A stretch of DNA of 64,000 nucleotides from Erythroxylum novogranatense (Eukaryota > Streptophyta > Magnoliopsida > Malpighiales > Erythroxylaceae). Numbering within the stretch: position 1 is the stretch's first letter; each line of letters opens with the position of its first letter. The DNA lies in NCBI GenBank assembly GCA_029891385.1, contig CM057233.1, positions 36,501,540 to 36,565,539 on the forward strand, given 5' to 3'. The notes under the pieces were generated by a model, which was not told where the DNA came from, did no database searches, and saw only the letters and a list, made by a program, of their open reading frames with translations. The translations under genes were made by a program, and so were the position numbers. Shown here one piece after another: positions 12,043-23,997 of the stretch.

Positions 12043-12834
12043 TGTTGGAATTTTACTGCTTATCTGTTATCTTTTATGCAGAAACTGATAAATCTTGGTC
12101 ACTTTTGCAGAAAACACAAATGCAAGAAAAATAAAGGGAAGACAATTTTTACTTGGTTCGATAGCACAAAGCTACCTACATCCAAGGTTCCCACTTGATA
12201 GTGGTGTAGGAAATTTCACTAAATCAGAAGAAAATGGAGATGAAGATACAAAGATTGAGTGTTCTTTGAACACCTGCAACAAGAGCCTCACAAGCTCACT
12301 AGTACCCAAAACAAGTTGGTACTCTAGCACTCTTTGATCCTTTTCTCTCGCACTGATTTTTCACTCTCAAAGATAGAAAATTACAAAGTGAATTGAAGAC
12401 TGAATTTTCTGTATATGTTGTGTTGTGTCTGAAGCCTCCGCCTTGCCTTTTATATCTGAAGGAATGAAGAAAATGATCTTCAGTGGTGTGTGGCTTGAAT
12501 CAGACCATCATCATGTGCACTCCACGTGAGTGTTTAATTAACTCCTTAAGCTGTGCATTTTGTAATATATTGAACTTGGATGATAAATGAAACGGCAGTG
12601 CTTTATGTTGAGTTGCTTCTGATTTTAATAGACAACCACGTGGGAGTGCCTCAAGTCACTTAACCTTTTGACTTCAGCTGAAATGTTTTTTTTTCTAAAA
12701 TGTTACTCCATCTTCTGTCTTTGACATGTGCTTCAGACAACTTCACACACTACACTTCTTCTTGTCTTCTATTCTTCTTGCGTTCACGTTGAGTTTGAGT
12801 GTTGATTGATGGAGTATGAGTGATATTCATCACA
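12043..12834 (-). repeat. Copia-2 3' LTR
   Basis: Direct repeat of 17360-18150. A TATA-like TATAAAAGGC (minus strand) lies at 12445-12455. Confidence 0.93.
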
Positions 12835-12850
12835 CTTTCCCTCCTATTCC

Positions 12851-13154
12851 TTCAATCTTCGCTCAAATCTGTAAAACCCGAGAGTGATTCAACCCACCCG
12901 AAACCCTAGTTTTTTCTAAAACTTAGTGAGATCTGTCGAAATCTTCTTAGATGTTATGTGGTTTCCCTTCTATTTCACCTGTCCTAGCTGAAATTGAAAA
13001 ACCCCTAAACAAAAATCCCTAAATCTGAAAAAAAAATCCCCAAATCCCGAAACTCTAATTTTTGTCACTTCATCAGGTTGGTCAGATCTGCTTCTAGAGT
13101 CATGGGGCTTCCTCGATCTGTAAGTAATCCCTGTAGAAACTAAACTTCTTTTGT
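12851..13154 (-). other. Copia-2 region between RNase H and 3' LTR
   Basis: Untranslated 3' part of Copia-2, rich in AAATCCC/AAACCC phrases on the plus strand. No coding potential was recognised in either direction. Confidence 0.5.
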
Positions 13155-14346
13155 GTTAGTATTTTTGTTCCGAAATCTTAGGGATTTTCTCACCTTGTAT
13201 TTTTTTCAGATTGAAGGTTCCTTTGGAGATTTGATCTCTGACGAAATGCAAACGCACATTAATGTGCTTGGATCTCTCGTGAAGGACTGGATCATGACTC
13301 AGGTACCATGCACTCTGACTATTCGTGTACAGTGTTGGTGTTGTGATTTCTATGTTTATTTCCTTAAGTATGCCTGATAGCCATGCTAGCTCCTTTACTC
13401 CTTCAGTAATTGCATAATATTCTGCTTCTGTGGTAGATAGGCTTACTACTGTTTGCTGCTATGATTTCCAGCTGATTGTGTTTGCTGGCAATGTGAAAAC
13501 ATATGCTGAAATTGACTTTCTTGAGTCCTTATCTGCTGCATAGTCTGCATCCACATAGCGACATAAAGATAGATATTTGCATTTTGTTAGTTTTGTTTTA
13601 GAAAAACATAAGTCATAGTTCATTGTTCCAAATATATATCTGAGAACATTTTTGAGCCCTTGCCAATGTTCTAAACCTGGATTGGCCATGAACTTACTTA
13701 GGATACTTATAGCATAGGCTAAATCAGGCCTTGTGCATAGCATAAGGTACATTAGACATCCAATGCCTACATCATAGGGATAGTGAGTCATAGCCTTCTG
13801 TTCTTCTTCAGTCTTAGGACACTTGTCAGAGACCATCTGTAAGTGTGATCCTAAAGGTACTGAAGTAGGTTTAGCTTGTTCCATATTAAATTGAGTTAGA
13901 ATTTTCCTTATGTAATTCCTCTGAACAAGCCATAGCTTTCCTTCCCTCCTCTTTCTAATAATCTGCATTCCTAAGAGCTTCTGTGCTTCCCCTAGGTCTT
14001 TCATTTCAAAATGTGAGCACAGTTCAGCCTTGACCTCTTGAACTATATTCAAGTCCTTCCCTTTGATGATAAGATCATCTATATAAACTAACATATACAC
14101 TACTTTAGTCATTCCTAGATCTTTGTAATATAGGCAGTAATCATATGAGCTTCGGATGAAGTTCATACTAGAAGCAACCTCATGGAACTTTTTGTTCCAT
14201 TGTCTAGGGGCTTGCTTGAGCCCATATAGGGATTTTTGCAATAGGCAAGCATGGCCTAGCTTGTTTTTGTCCTCAAAGTCGATTGGTTGCTTCATATATA
14301 TGGTCTCTTCTAGCTTTCCATATAAGAAAGCTGTCTTAACATCCAT
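13155..14346 (-). pseudogene. Copia-2 reverse transcriptase and RNase H
   Basis: The frame opens at MDVKTAFLYGKLEETIYMKQ, with LKQAPRQWNKKF and the catalytic MLVYIDDLIIKG (YIDD in place of YVDD). The RNase H starts VDADYAADKDSRKS. An in-frame TAG (13459-13461) follows SWKS, but homology continues in frame with QQTVVSLSTTEAEYYAITEG, YTNSQSAWYLSHDPVLHERS and HINVRLHFVRDQISKG down to about 13155. All main RNase H blocks are therefore present. The domain reaches almost its full family length. Confidence 0.88.
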
Positions 14347-14358
14347 TTGATAGATTTC

Positions 14359-15880
14359 TCAATCATATAAAGTTGCTAAGACTAAAATAAGCCTAATAGT
14401 CTTGAATTTAACTACTGGAGAGAATATCTCCTTGTAGTCTATCCCTTCCTTTTGCCTAAATCCTTTAGTTACAAGCCTAGCCTTATAAATTCTAGGTTCT
14501 GCTTCTGTTACCCCTTCTTTCAATTTGAAAAGCCACTTATTCTCAATTAATTTGGCTTTGTAAGGTCTAGGTACTAAAGTCCAAGTGTTATTCTTCATTA
14601 ATGAAGAGTATTCCTTCTCACAAGCCTCCTTCCAATTTCTAGCATCCTTTCCTCTCATGGCTTCATCATAGGTTTCAGGTGCCTTATTTTCTACATTTTT
14701 AGCCATGAAGCATGCTAATTCAACCATGTCTACATCAGTGTACCTTCTGTTAGGCATTCTGATTCTTGGTTGCCTATCCCTTGTGAGTTGGTAGTCCTGT
14801 AGGTTCTCTTGCATATCAGTTGAAGGTGGGTTTAAGGTTTCTCCCTGGACTTCTGCTTCTTCCCTCCTTTCTTCATACTGTGCTGTGTCTTCTAGAGGCT
14901 CCACAGTTTCTGATTGTAGACCACCATCTTCTTCAGATTTAGGTGGTACATAAAATGGAACTGAATTGTTTGCAGTCCCTAAATTCTCCTGAATGTCACC
15001 TAGAAGTTCAGAATTTTGAGAATTCTTATTCGGCAGAGGAAATTCATCTTCTTTAAAGATGAAATCTCTACTAATGATCGTTTTATAGGCTCCCTTTTGA
15101 AGTAGAAGAAGCTTATAGCCCTTTACACCTTCTGGATAACCTAGAAACACCCCTTTGACTGCTCTAGGCTCCAATTTTACCTCTTTCTGATGTGCATAGG
15201 CAGCACATCAAAAAGTCCTTAGGTGTGAGAGTTTAGGCTTCTTTTCACTCTAAATTTCCTGAGGAGTCTTATAATCATTAGCTGAGGTTGGCAGCCTATT
15301 AATTAAATAGTCTGTTATCCTAATTGTTTCCTCCCAAAGAGAATGTGAGCAACCCGATGAGAGGAGCATGCACCTAGTCTTTTCTAGGAGAGTTCTATTC
15401 AATCTTTCAGCTACTTCATTCTGTTGTGGAGTAGCTCTGACTGTCTTATGCCTTAGGATTCCATTTTTACTGCAGTATTCCTCAAATTCCTTATTGCAAT
15501 ACTCCATCCCCCATTATCAGTCCTTAGGCATTTCAACTTTCTCCCAGTTTGGTTTTCCATAAGAGTATGCCATCTCATGAAACCTCTAGTGCCTCATCCT
15601 TCCTCTTCATAGGGTAAACCCAACATTTCCTTGACTTGTCATCAATTATGGACATAAAGTACACATTTCCTCCTGCTGTGGGGACTTGAGCTGGCCCCTA
15701 GAGATCACTGTGAGCATACTCCATGATCTCTGTGGCTCTCTTAGCTCCCCTTTGAAATGCTGACCTGTGGTGCTCACCTAGCATACAAGATTCACAAAAA
15801 TCTAACTTCTGTAGGTTCTTGTAAGGTATAAGAACTTGCCTAGAGAGATGGAGCAGGCTTTTGTTGCCTACATGACCCAA
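14359..15880 (-). pseudogene. Copia-2 integrase and reverse transcriptase N-terminal part
   Basis: Several frames in order: MGHVGNKSLLHLSRQ and CESCMLGEHHRSAF (pre-integrase), MEYCNKEFEEYCSKNGI and TPQQNEVAERLNRTL (integrase core end), [20 protein letters not shown] (integrase tail), then [19 protein letters not shown] of the reverse transcriptase start. Stops near 15180-15250 and 15510-15690 show decay. The core acidic block (SIIDDKSRKCWVYPMK) is readable near 15600-15660. Confidence 0.85.
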
Positions 15881-15938
15881 CCTAGCATGTCATTGCTTGG
15901 TTGGCTCAAGGTTAGTACTTTCTGAAATTTGATTAATT

Positions 15939-17159
15939 TCAGTTGTGCCTATTACATAGTATAGGCCACCCCCTCTCCACTCCTTTAATGATGACTCTTT
16001 CATCCCTTAGGATTTCTCTAAGTCCATCTTTAGATCTGATCTGAAAGCCTTGCTTATCAAACAAGCTTTTCGAGATCAGATTTTTCTTTATTCCAGGTAC
16101 AAATATGACATTGCTTAGGATCCTCCTCTTTCCATCAAACATGTTGATGAAAACACTTCCTATGCCCTCTATCCTTTGCTGCCCAGAATCTGCCATTTTA
16201 ACCTTGGCAGTGACTGGTTCAAATGTAATGAACCAATCCCTATGAGGAGTGACATGCATAGTACACCCTGAGTCAAATATCCACTCTCTACTAAGGTTCT
16301 CACAATCCTCAGTTACAGCCAATATTTCATCTTCACTGGAATCTTCAGGTTTTTCGACATTACCTAAAATTCCACTTTTTGTTGCCTTGTCCCTCTTCTT
16401 TTTCCTACAATCCCTTGCAAAATGTCCCACCTTGTCACAGTAGAAGCATGTCTTAGCTTTTCCCTTTTTCTTCTTTTCATTTTCACCTTCCTTAGGTTGT
16501 TTTTCTTTCCCACTTCCCTTCTTCCACTTTTCCTTCTTGTTGTTTTTCTTATGAGATTTCTTCTCATAGTTATTCTCTACAAACATCACTTTAGCCTTCT
16601 TTTTAAATGGATTCACTTCAACTATTTCTTCCATAAGAGAATCTAATACCTTTTTAACAGTAAGTGATTCTCCACTAGCATGCTTGATTACCTTCTTGAA
16701 TGCATTAAATTCATAAAGTAATGCCTTTAAGATTACTACAGCTTGGTGCTCTTCACTAATTTTCTCATCTGTAGCTTCTAAATCTTGTACTAGCTTGAAG
16801 AAATAATCTAGGTTATCATCTAAGGATACTGAAGTGTTCATTTTGTAGTTTGCAAGGTTGTGGAGAAGTGTCATCTTATTAGGAAGACATTTCTTAGCAT
16901 ACAACTCATCTAATTTCACCCAAAGTTTCTGTGCAGTATTGCAATTCTGCACTTTTCTTATCACAGTAGGTGATAAATGAAGCCTTAACTTGCAATGTGC
17001 AAGTCTTTGCATTTTCAGCTTCTTAATAGGATCAGTTTCAAGGTCATAATCATCATCAATAGCACCATAGCAGTCATAAGATTCCAAAAGTGCTTGCATC
17101 TGGAGTTTCCAGATGGTAAAGTCTTCTTTACCAGAAAAACATTCATTTCTTTACCTACC
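15939..17159 (-). pseudogene. Copia-2 gag and protease
   Basis: From about 17159 (MVGKEMNVF) a one-base frameshift leads into SGKEDFTIWKLQMQALLESY and a 386-residue open frame. The gag domain is followed by a very lysine-rich stretch, the CCHC knuckle CFYCDKVGHFARDC, and the protease site WIFDSGCTMHV (DSG). It encodes the capsid-like and RNA-binding part of the element. Confidence 0.9.
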
Positions 17160-17359
17160 ATGATTTAGTAATGTAAAGAAACTTGAAATTGCACTCACTT
17201 ACTGATGTTGAATGTATCTGATACTGAACTTGTTGACTGATCTTGACTGATTGTTTATGCTTTTTTACTGACTGATCTTGGATGATTCTTAATGCTTCTT
17301 TGCTGCTTGAAGTGTCCAAGAATTGTCCCAGGAGGTCTTGATGCAATAATACTACTTTG

Positions 17360-18150
17360 TGTTGGGATTTTACTGCTTATCTGTTATCTTTTACGTAGAA
17401 ACTGATAAATCTTGGTCACTTTTGCAGAAAACACAAATGTAAGAAAAATAAAAGGAAGACAATTTTTACTTGGTTCGATAGCACAAAGCTACCTACATCC
17501 AAGGTTCCCACTTGATAGTGGTGTAGGAAATTTCACTAAAGCAGAAGAAAATGGAGATGAAGATACAAAGATTGAGTGTTCTTTGAACACTTGCAACAAG
17601 AGCCTCACAAGCTCACCAGTACCCAAACAGGTTGGTACTCTAGCACTCTTTGATCCTTTTCTCTCGCACTGATTTTTCACTCTCAAAGATAGAAAATTAC
17701 AAAGTGAATTGAAGACTGAATTTTCTGTATATGTTGTGTTGTGTCTGAAGCCTCTGCCTTGCCTTTTATATATGAAGGAATGAAGAAGATGATCTTCGGT
17801 GGTATGTGGCTTGAATCAGACCATCATCATGTGCACTCCACGTGAGTGTTTAATTAACTCCTTAAGCTGTGCGTTTTGTAATATCTTGAACTTGAATGAT
17901 AAATGAAACGGCAGTGCTTTATGTTGAGTTGCTTCTGATTTTAATAGATAACCACGTGGGAGTGCCTTAAGTCACTTAACCTTTTGACTTCAGCTGAAAT
18001 GTTTTTTTTTCTAGAATGTTACTCCATCTTCTGTCTTCGACATGTGCTTCAGACAACTTCACACACTACACTTCTTCTTGTCTTTTATTCTTCTTGCGAT
18101 CATGTTGATTTTGAGTGTTGATTGATGGAGTATGAGTGATATTCATCACA
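17360..18150 (-). repeat. Copia-2 5' LTR
   Basis: Direct repeat of 12043-12834, ending at 18150 next to the target duplication ATTAT. The TATA-like TATATAAAAGGC reads on the minus strand at 17761-17772. Confidence 0.93.
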
Positions 18151-18155
18151 ATTAT

Positions 18156-18584
18156 CATATATGAATCAGTCAAAGATAGTAAGGTTAGATGACCTATTAA
18201 AAGATATGATAAGTCCAACACCCCAAAAAACAAATAGCTTTTATTGAGCAAGCAACAGTATACTATGCCAGATTTTTACCCTGAACTTCACATTTCAACA
18301 TCTCAACATTTTAAAATATACAAACCCAATCTTATATTGCACCTTTCAACGCAATGTTAATTCTGATGTGTTAAATGTTCATCCAAAAGTGCAATAAACT
18401 CTACAAGATTCCATCTCGCATTCAGTTTGAGCAAATCCTGCCACTGGTCTATGAATGATTATGTTCAACAGTAAGTAGCAAGCAGCAGTACTGTTTGCAT
18501 TTTGTTCCAAAATGATTTAATTTATTAGGATGAATGTTAATGGTGAAGACATATCTATACGCATACAATAAAAAGAGACCAAAC
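18156..18584 (-). other. YSL intron 2 portion right of Copia-2
   Basis: AT-rich intron sequence. The donor site GTTTGGTCTC directly follows the exon-2 codons ...PLRK on the minus strand. Nothing else recognised. Confidence 0.6.
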
Positions 18585-18748
18585 CTTCCGAAGAGGCAAC
18601 ACAGAAAATAAGCCAAGAAAGCTGACAACAAAAAGAAAGCCTATCATCCAATGCAATGATGGGTCCTTTATGTTCTTCCCTGGATTGGTTTCTGCTGATT
18701 TTTTTGCAATGGTTGTGCTCATTCCAAAGAGGTAACTTCCAAAACCAC
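18585..18748 (-). pseudogene. YSL: YSL exon 2
   Basis: It reads [36 protein letters not shown] and LFSVLPLRK without a stop. It joins exon 1 in phase 1 through Gly (AGC G/GT GGT TTT). The acceptor is TTCAG. Confidence 0.87.
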
Positions 18749-19040
18749 CTGAATTAATTTAGAAAAACAAGCGGATGACAACAAAGTGAAGACTCATGCA
18801 GTGTTGAACATAGATGAGCGGATATTAAATAGACATTGATGCCAAATTTAAGTTCAGAATTTCACTGAAACATCCAATATACACATGTATGACATTAATC
18901 CTAAAGAAAATCTGGGCGTGCATGCTAATTAAGACAGATAAATATACTAATCTAAAAGAATCATCGATTTCAGGTTTTCCCAATTTGAACTGTAATAATA
19001 AGACAGGTGAGATCACACATTTAATTAAATGGCTAGAAAT

Positions 19041-19569
19041 TGTTGCATGCTTGGCCCCTCCACAAGTCAAAGAAGAAGGCTTTGATTGGTGGCACTTGGT
19101 TGGTGGCATGCATATAACTGGCGGCTGTCCTCAAATGTCAAAGCAAGTTGGCTTTGATTGGTTGCATACGGCTAGTTCATGCATTTAAGGCTGGCGGCAT
19201 GAAGGATGTCAAACAAAGTTGGTGAATTCTTCAACAATTATTGCTGTAGGTAGAAGGATTTGGACGACAATTGTGTAAGACATCGGCTATAAATAAGGTG
19301 GCAGGCTTAAAGAAGAAAAACATTCATTCTTTCCTTTCTCAAAATCCTCATATCCTCTCTGTATAATTCTAAGCCTTTTGTTCCAACCTTTGTATTTGTA
19401 AACATTCTCCACATATTAGTAAAAGTGCTCATCCTTCGACCGTGGACGTAGGTCACATTGACCGAACCACGTAAATCTTTGTGTTTAGTGTCCCATTTTA
19501 TTTTTTGGCTTTATTTATTTTTGTTATTATCTATTTGGGCTATTATATTAAACCGGGATTGGAATAACA
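19041..19569 (+). repeat. Copia-3 5' LTR
   Basis: It starts TGTTGCATGC and ends GGAATAACA. It is a direct repeat of 23998-24542. TATA candidate TATAAATAAG at 19288-19297 (24245-24254 in the 3' LTR). Confidence 0.93.
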
Positions 19570-19584
19570 AATTGGTATCAGAGC

Positions 19585-19974
19585 TCTAGCCATTATTTTT
19601 GGGTCTAACTTACCGTATGCTCTGTGGTAGCCACTAGGTGGATCTTCCACATCAGAAAGTGAGTTAGATTTTTTTGTAGTAAGCCTAAACGGGGCCCACT
19701 GCCTCGATTTCACTTGCAGGGCCCACTGCTTCGGTTTTATCCTGTGGGGCCCACTGCCCTATTTTATCGATTTGTTCCGATTTTATATTAGGGGATTAAT
19801 TTATTTGTGGGGCCCACGCCTCGAGTTTTGTTCGTGGGGCCCACCTCTCGATTTTGTTGTGGGGCCCACGCCCTGTTTTCACTTGTTGAGCTTACTACCC
19901 GGTTTTGTTTGTTCTAGTTTCATTTGTGGAGTCCACCATTCTGATTTCTTGTGCGGGGCCCACTTATAGTCATT
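19585..19974 (+). promoter_or_regulatory. Copia-3 leader with repeated GGGCCCAC motif
   Basis: Between the primer site and gag, GGGCCCAC occurs seven times (about 19690 to 19962) with two further degenerate copies (GAGCTTAC, GAGTCCAC), spaced roughly 25-50 bases apart. The motif resembles the binding site of plant TCP transcription factors (GGNCCCAC/GTGGNCCC). Whether it is bound is not shown. Confidence 0.5.
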
Positions 19975-21177
19975 ATGACGATAACGACCTCCATTGAAAA
20001 GTTTCGCCGGAATATTAATTTCAGAATGTGGCAACTCAAAATGCAGGCCATTCTAACATAGGATGGAAGTAAGTTAGCACTCGATGGAGAGGAGAAAAAG
20101 CCAGCAGACATGTCGTTGGACAAATTTAAGGATCTAGATGATAAGGCTAGATCATGTATTATTTTACATCTCACTGATGAGGTTTTGCAGGAAGTTGCTT
20201 GAAATCACGACCAAAGGCATGTGGGATAAGTTGAAAACCATGTACATGAAGAAGGCGGTGGAGAATCGGCTTTATTTAAAGCGAAGTTATATGTTAAGGA
20301 TGATAGAAGGTACATCAATAACTTCACATTTAGATAAATTTGATTCACTTATTATGGATTTGAAGAATGTGGAGATTCTTTATTACGGATGAGGATCAAG
20401 CCATTTTATTGTTGCGTTCCACCTTGATCCTTTAAATATTTTTGTGATACTATGATTTATGGGAAAGAGTCTATCTCATATGATAGTATTAAGTCTGCAT
20501 TAAAGTCAAAAGAGCAGATTGATAGGGACATCACTGGGAAGACTAGTGGAAGTCAGGCAGAGGGACTATTTGTACGGGGTAGATCTGAAAATAGAGACTC
20601 TGAAAAGGGTATATCCAAAGGCAGGTCGAAATCCAGACATAAGAACTTAATTTGTAATTATTGCAAGAAGAAAGGGCACATTAAGGCTGATTGCTATAAA
20701 TTGAAGCATAAGGATAAAAATAAAATTGAGCAAAATAAAAGCAACACCACTGAAGCTAGTGTAGCAGCAGATGAGAATGAGGGAATTATCTTTGTAGCCA
20801 TAGAAGATAAACTCAAGTCTAATAAGGAGTGGATTTTAGACTCGGGTTGTTCTTACCACATGAGTCCTGATAGGGAGTGTTTTACCAGTTATGATTCATT
20901 TGATGGTGGAATTGTTTTGATGGGTAATAATGATGCCTGTAAAGTTGTTGGTAAAGGTACAGTCCGGATCAAAATGTATGATGGTATCATTAGAACACTC
21001 ACTGATGTTAGACACGTTCCTGATTTGAAGAAAAATCTCATCTCCTTGGGCACTCTCGATTCTCAAGGGTGCAAGTTCTCAGCTGAAGGTGGAGTTTTGA
21101 AAATTTCTAAAGGTGCTCTTGTATTGATGAAAGCTTGCAGGTCTGGTGTAGTTTGTATGTTTTGCGAGGATCTCTGA
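19975..21177 (+). pseudogene. Copia-3 gag and protease
   Basis: The ATG at 19975 starts MTITTSIEKFRRNINFRMWQ. A TAG at 20059 interrupts QAILT/DGSK, and a frameshift near 20200 and another near 20390 break gag again. The frame 20452-21177 then reads on through the CCHC knuckle [14 protein letters not shown], the protease active site [14 protein letters not shown], and [15 protein letters not shown]. The product would be the capsid, nucleocapsid and protease parts of the polyprotein. A stop at 21175-21177 separates it from integrase. Confidence 0.88.
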
Positions 21178-21178
21178 T

Positions 21179-22366
21179 GTGAGTCTTTGCGGCGATGTTC
21201 ATCAAGGTGACATTACCAAATTGTGGCACATGCGTTTAGGACATATGGGTGAGAAAGGTTTAACGTTGTTAAGCAGGAGGGGCCTACTTTGTAGTCAAAG
21301 TACTGGTAAGATGGACTTTTGTGAGCATTGTATTTTTGGGAAGCAGAAACGAGTGAGCTTCAATTCTCCATCTGTTCATAAAACTAAAGGTACTTTGGAT
21401 TACATTCATTCTGATTTGTGGGGGCCCTCTCGTGTTCCATCTAAAGGTGGTGCCCGGTATATGTTGACTTTTATTGATGATTATTCGAGGAAGGTTTGGG
21501 TGTATTTTTTGAAACATAAGAATGATGTTTTCTTAACCTTTACACAATGGAAAGCTTTGATTGAAAAGCAAACAGGAAGGCATGTTAGGCGACTACGGAC
21601 AGACAATGGTTTGGAATTTTGTGGAGGTGAATTCAATGAATTCTGCAAGAATGAAGGAATTGCTCAGCATCACACTGTCAGAATGACTCCGCAACAAAAT
21701 GGAGTTGCCGAGCGTATGAACCGGACTCTTTTGGAAAGAGCTCGGTGTATGATCTCTAATGCAAGGTTGACACTTGATTTTTGGGCAGAAGCTATTGCGA
21801 CAGCTTGCTACATCGTCAACCGCTCTCCTTGTGCTCCTCTTAATTTCAAGACTCCAGAGGAAGTTTGGTCAGGTACTCCTGCCGATTATTCTACTTTAAG
21901 AATATTTGGGTGTCCAGCATATATGCATGTAAATGAAGGAAAGTTAGAGCCTAGGGCTAAGAAATGTATTTTCCTTGGTTATGCTTCAAGGGTGAAGGGA
22001 TATCGTTTGTGGTGTCCTGATCCTAAGTCACCTAAATTTGTAATTAGTAGAGATGTTACATTTGATGAGTCCTCTATGTTGTATCTTAGAAAAGAGTCTT
22101 GTAATCCTTGTAATTTAGAAAAAGAGGATAGTACACAGAAACAGGTGGAGTTAGAGATTGGTAGTTCAGGTCCTTCACAGATGTCTTCTACATATGAGAC
22201 AGATCAAGGTGATCATCCGGATCCTAACCATGTTCAAAGTGAACCAGTAGAAGAAGAACATTCCATAGCCAGAGATAGACCAAGACGAGAGATTCGACCA
22301 CCACAGAGGTATGCAAATTTAGTTGCATATGCTTTATCGATGTACAGAAAGCAGTGGAGACGGTGA
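21179..22366 (+). pseudogene. Copia-3 integrase
   Basis: Pre-integrase [20 protein letters not shown] with [11 protein letters not shown]; core with [42 protein letters not shown] and [20 protein letters not shown] (all three acidic positions present); tail [20 protein letters not shown]. The integrase domain is complete. It is split from protease by a stop and from the reverse transcriptase by a frameshift near 22330-22360. Confidence 0.9.
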
Positions 22367-23921
22367 ACCTTCCACATATACAGAAGCAGTTTCTAGTGCT
22401 GATGCGGATAAATGGGTGGTGGCCATGAATGAAGAAATGGAATCTCTACATAAGAATGGTATTTGGGTTCTGGTGAAGCCGCCGAAGGGTAAGAAAATTG
22501 TTGGGTGTAAATGGGTCTTCAAGAAGAAAGAAGGTACTTCAGGTGTTGAGAATGCAAGGTATAAGGCACGATTGGTTGCAAAGGGCTACAGTCAGGTACA
22601 AGGTGTTGATTTTAATGATGTTTTCTCACCAGTGGTGAAACATAGCTCTATTCGTGTATTACTTGCATTGGTTGCCATGTTTGATTTGGAATTAGAGCAT
22701 CTTGACGTCAAGACAACATTCCTACATGGCGAATTGGATGAGCAGATTTATATGAAACAACTCAAGGTTTTGCGATTCAGAAAAGGAAGACCAAGTTTGT
22801 TTATTGAAGAAATCCTTATGCGGATTAAAGCAATCTTGAGACAATGGTATAAGAGGTTTGATTCATTTATGTTGGGTCATGATTTCTCCAGAGCATGTAT
22901 GATAGTTGTGTTTACTTAGGAAGTTAAATGACTACCATTCATCTATTTGTTGTTATATGTTGATGATATGCTCATTGCTGCCAAGAATGTTACAGATATT
23001 AACCATTTGAAGGCCTTACTGCATGGTGAATTTGAGATAAAGAATTTGGGAGCAGCAAAGAAAATTATTGGCATGGAGATAAGACATGATCGAGGAGTTG
23101 GTAAATTATTCTTGACCCAGGAGAATTATCTCAGTAAAGTCTTGGAGCGGTTTGGCATGAGAGATGCCAAAGCAGTAAGTACTCCTCTTGCAAGTCATTT
23201 TAGAATTTCAGTTGCTCAGTCACCACAGTCACAGGAAGATGAAGATTATATGGCACGGGTTCCTTATTCTAGTGCCGTCGGCAGTATTATGTATGCAATG
23301 GTTTGTACTCGTCCAGATATTTCACAAGCTGTTAGTGTTGTCAGTAGGTATATAGTCAATCCTGGCAAAGAACATTGGCAGGCGGTGAAATGGATTCTCA
23401 GATACTTGAAGGGCACTTCAAATTTTTGTTTGGAGTTTGGTAGAACCAGCAACAGTTTGGTTGGTTTTGTAGATTCAGATTATGCCGGTGATCTCGACAA
23501 ACGCAAGTCTCTGACAGGTTATGTATTTTGCATTGGAGGTTGTGCCGTTAGCTGGAAAGCTACTCTACAACATGTAGTGGCTTTATCTACTACTGAAGCA
23601 GAATATATGGCAGTTACTGAGGCAATCAAAGAAGCATTATGGTTGAGAGGTTTATTTGGCGAGTTATCCCTTCATCAAGGGGTTACTACTGTTTATTGTG
23701 ACAGCCAGGGTGCTATTCATTTGACAAAAGATCAAATGTATCATGAGAGGAAAAAGCATATAGATGTGAAGTATCATTTCATTCGGGATACTATTGCAGA
23801 GAAGAAGGTCCTTATTCAGAAGATTAATACTAAGGACAATCCTGCTGACATGTTTACAAAGGTTCTTCCAGTTTACAAGTTCAAGCAGTGCTTGGACTTG
23901 ATTGGAGTCTATAGTTGGTGA
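22323..23921 (+). pseudogene. Copia-3 reverse transcriptase and RNase H
   Basis: The frame 22323-22919 has WVVAMNEEMESLHKNGIWVL, ARLVAKGYSQVQGVDF and HLDVKTTFLHGELDEQIYMK, then becomes garbled at 22765-22919. The frame 22947-23921 resumes with the catalytic LLYVDDMLIAAKN and includes the RNase H with DSDYAGDLDKRKSLTGYVF, STTEAEYMAVTEAIKEALWL and CDSQGAIHLTKD, to a normal C-terminus. The break near 22770-22946 removes part of the region before YVDD. Confidence 0.9.
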
Positions 23922-23997
23922 TATAGCCCTTCTGGGGCATTGTCGGAAAAGGTGGAGCAGATCACTAATTATTCGGGACCAAGTCAAGGTGGAGATT

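Larger units (their letters stand above)
12043..18150 (-). mobile_element. Copia-2, full-length Copia retrotransposon in a YSL intron
   Basis: It is oriented on the minus strand. LTRs are 17360-18150 (5') and 12043-12834 (3'), about 790 bp each, with TG...CA ends (TGTGATG...CAACA in element sense). ATTAT flanks both ends (12038-12042 and 18151-18155). A purine tract GGAATAGGAGGGAAAG abuts the 3' LTR at 12835-12850. Gag-pol runs from about 17160 down to about 13155 in Copia order. The frame is broken by several stops and frameshifts, including a TAG in RNase H. I could not recognise a clear tRNA primer site next to 17360. The LTRs are very similar, differing by scattered substitutions. Confidence 0.95.

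Noticed and set aside
12095..12337. Open frame repeated at 17412-17672 (MVTFAENTN...), possibly a conserved small gene
   Set aside because: It lies wholly within the two LTRs of Copia-2 on the strand opposite to the element; the repetition is explained by the LTRs.
13084..13310. A plus-strand two-exon host gene fragment (MGLPRS / IEGSFGDLISDEMQTHINVL) captured inside Copia-2
   Set aside because: The minus strand over the same bases reads DPVLHERSKHINVRLHFVRD, the RNase H C-terminal part of Copia-2. The plus-strand reading and its GT-AG 'intron' are a shadow.
19772..19969. Open frame of 65 codons with repeated W-G-P/H motifs in the Copia-3 leader
   Set aside because: It follows the repeated GGGGCCCAC motif in one frame; there is no family resemblance and the region is the untranslated leader.
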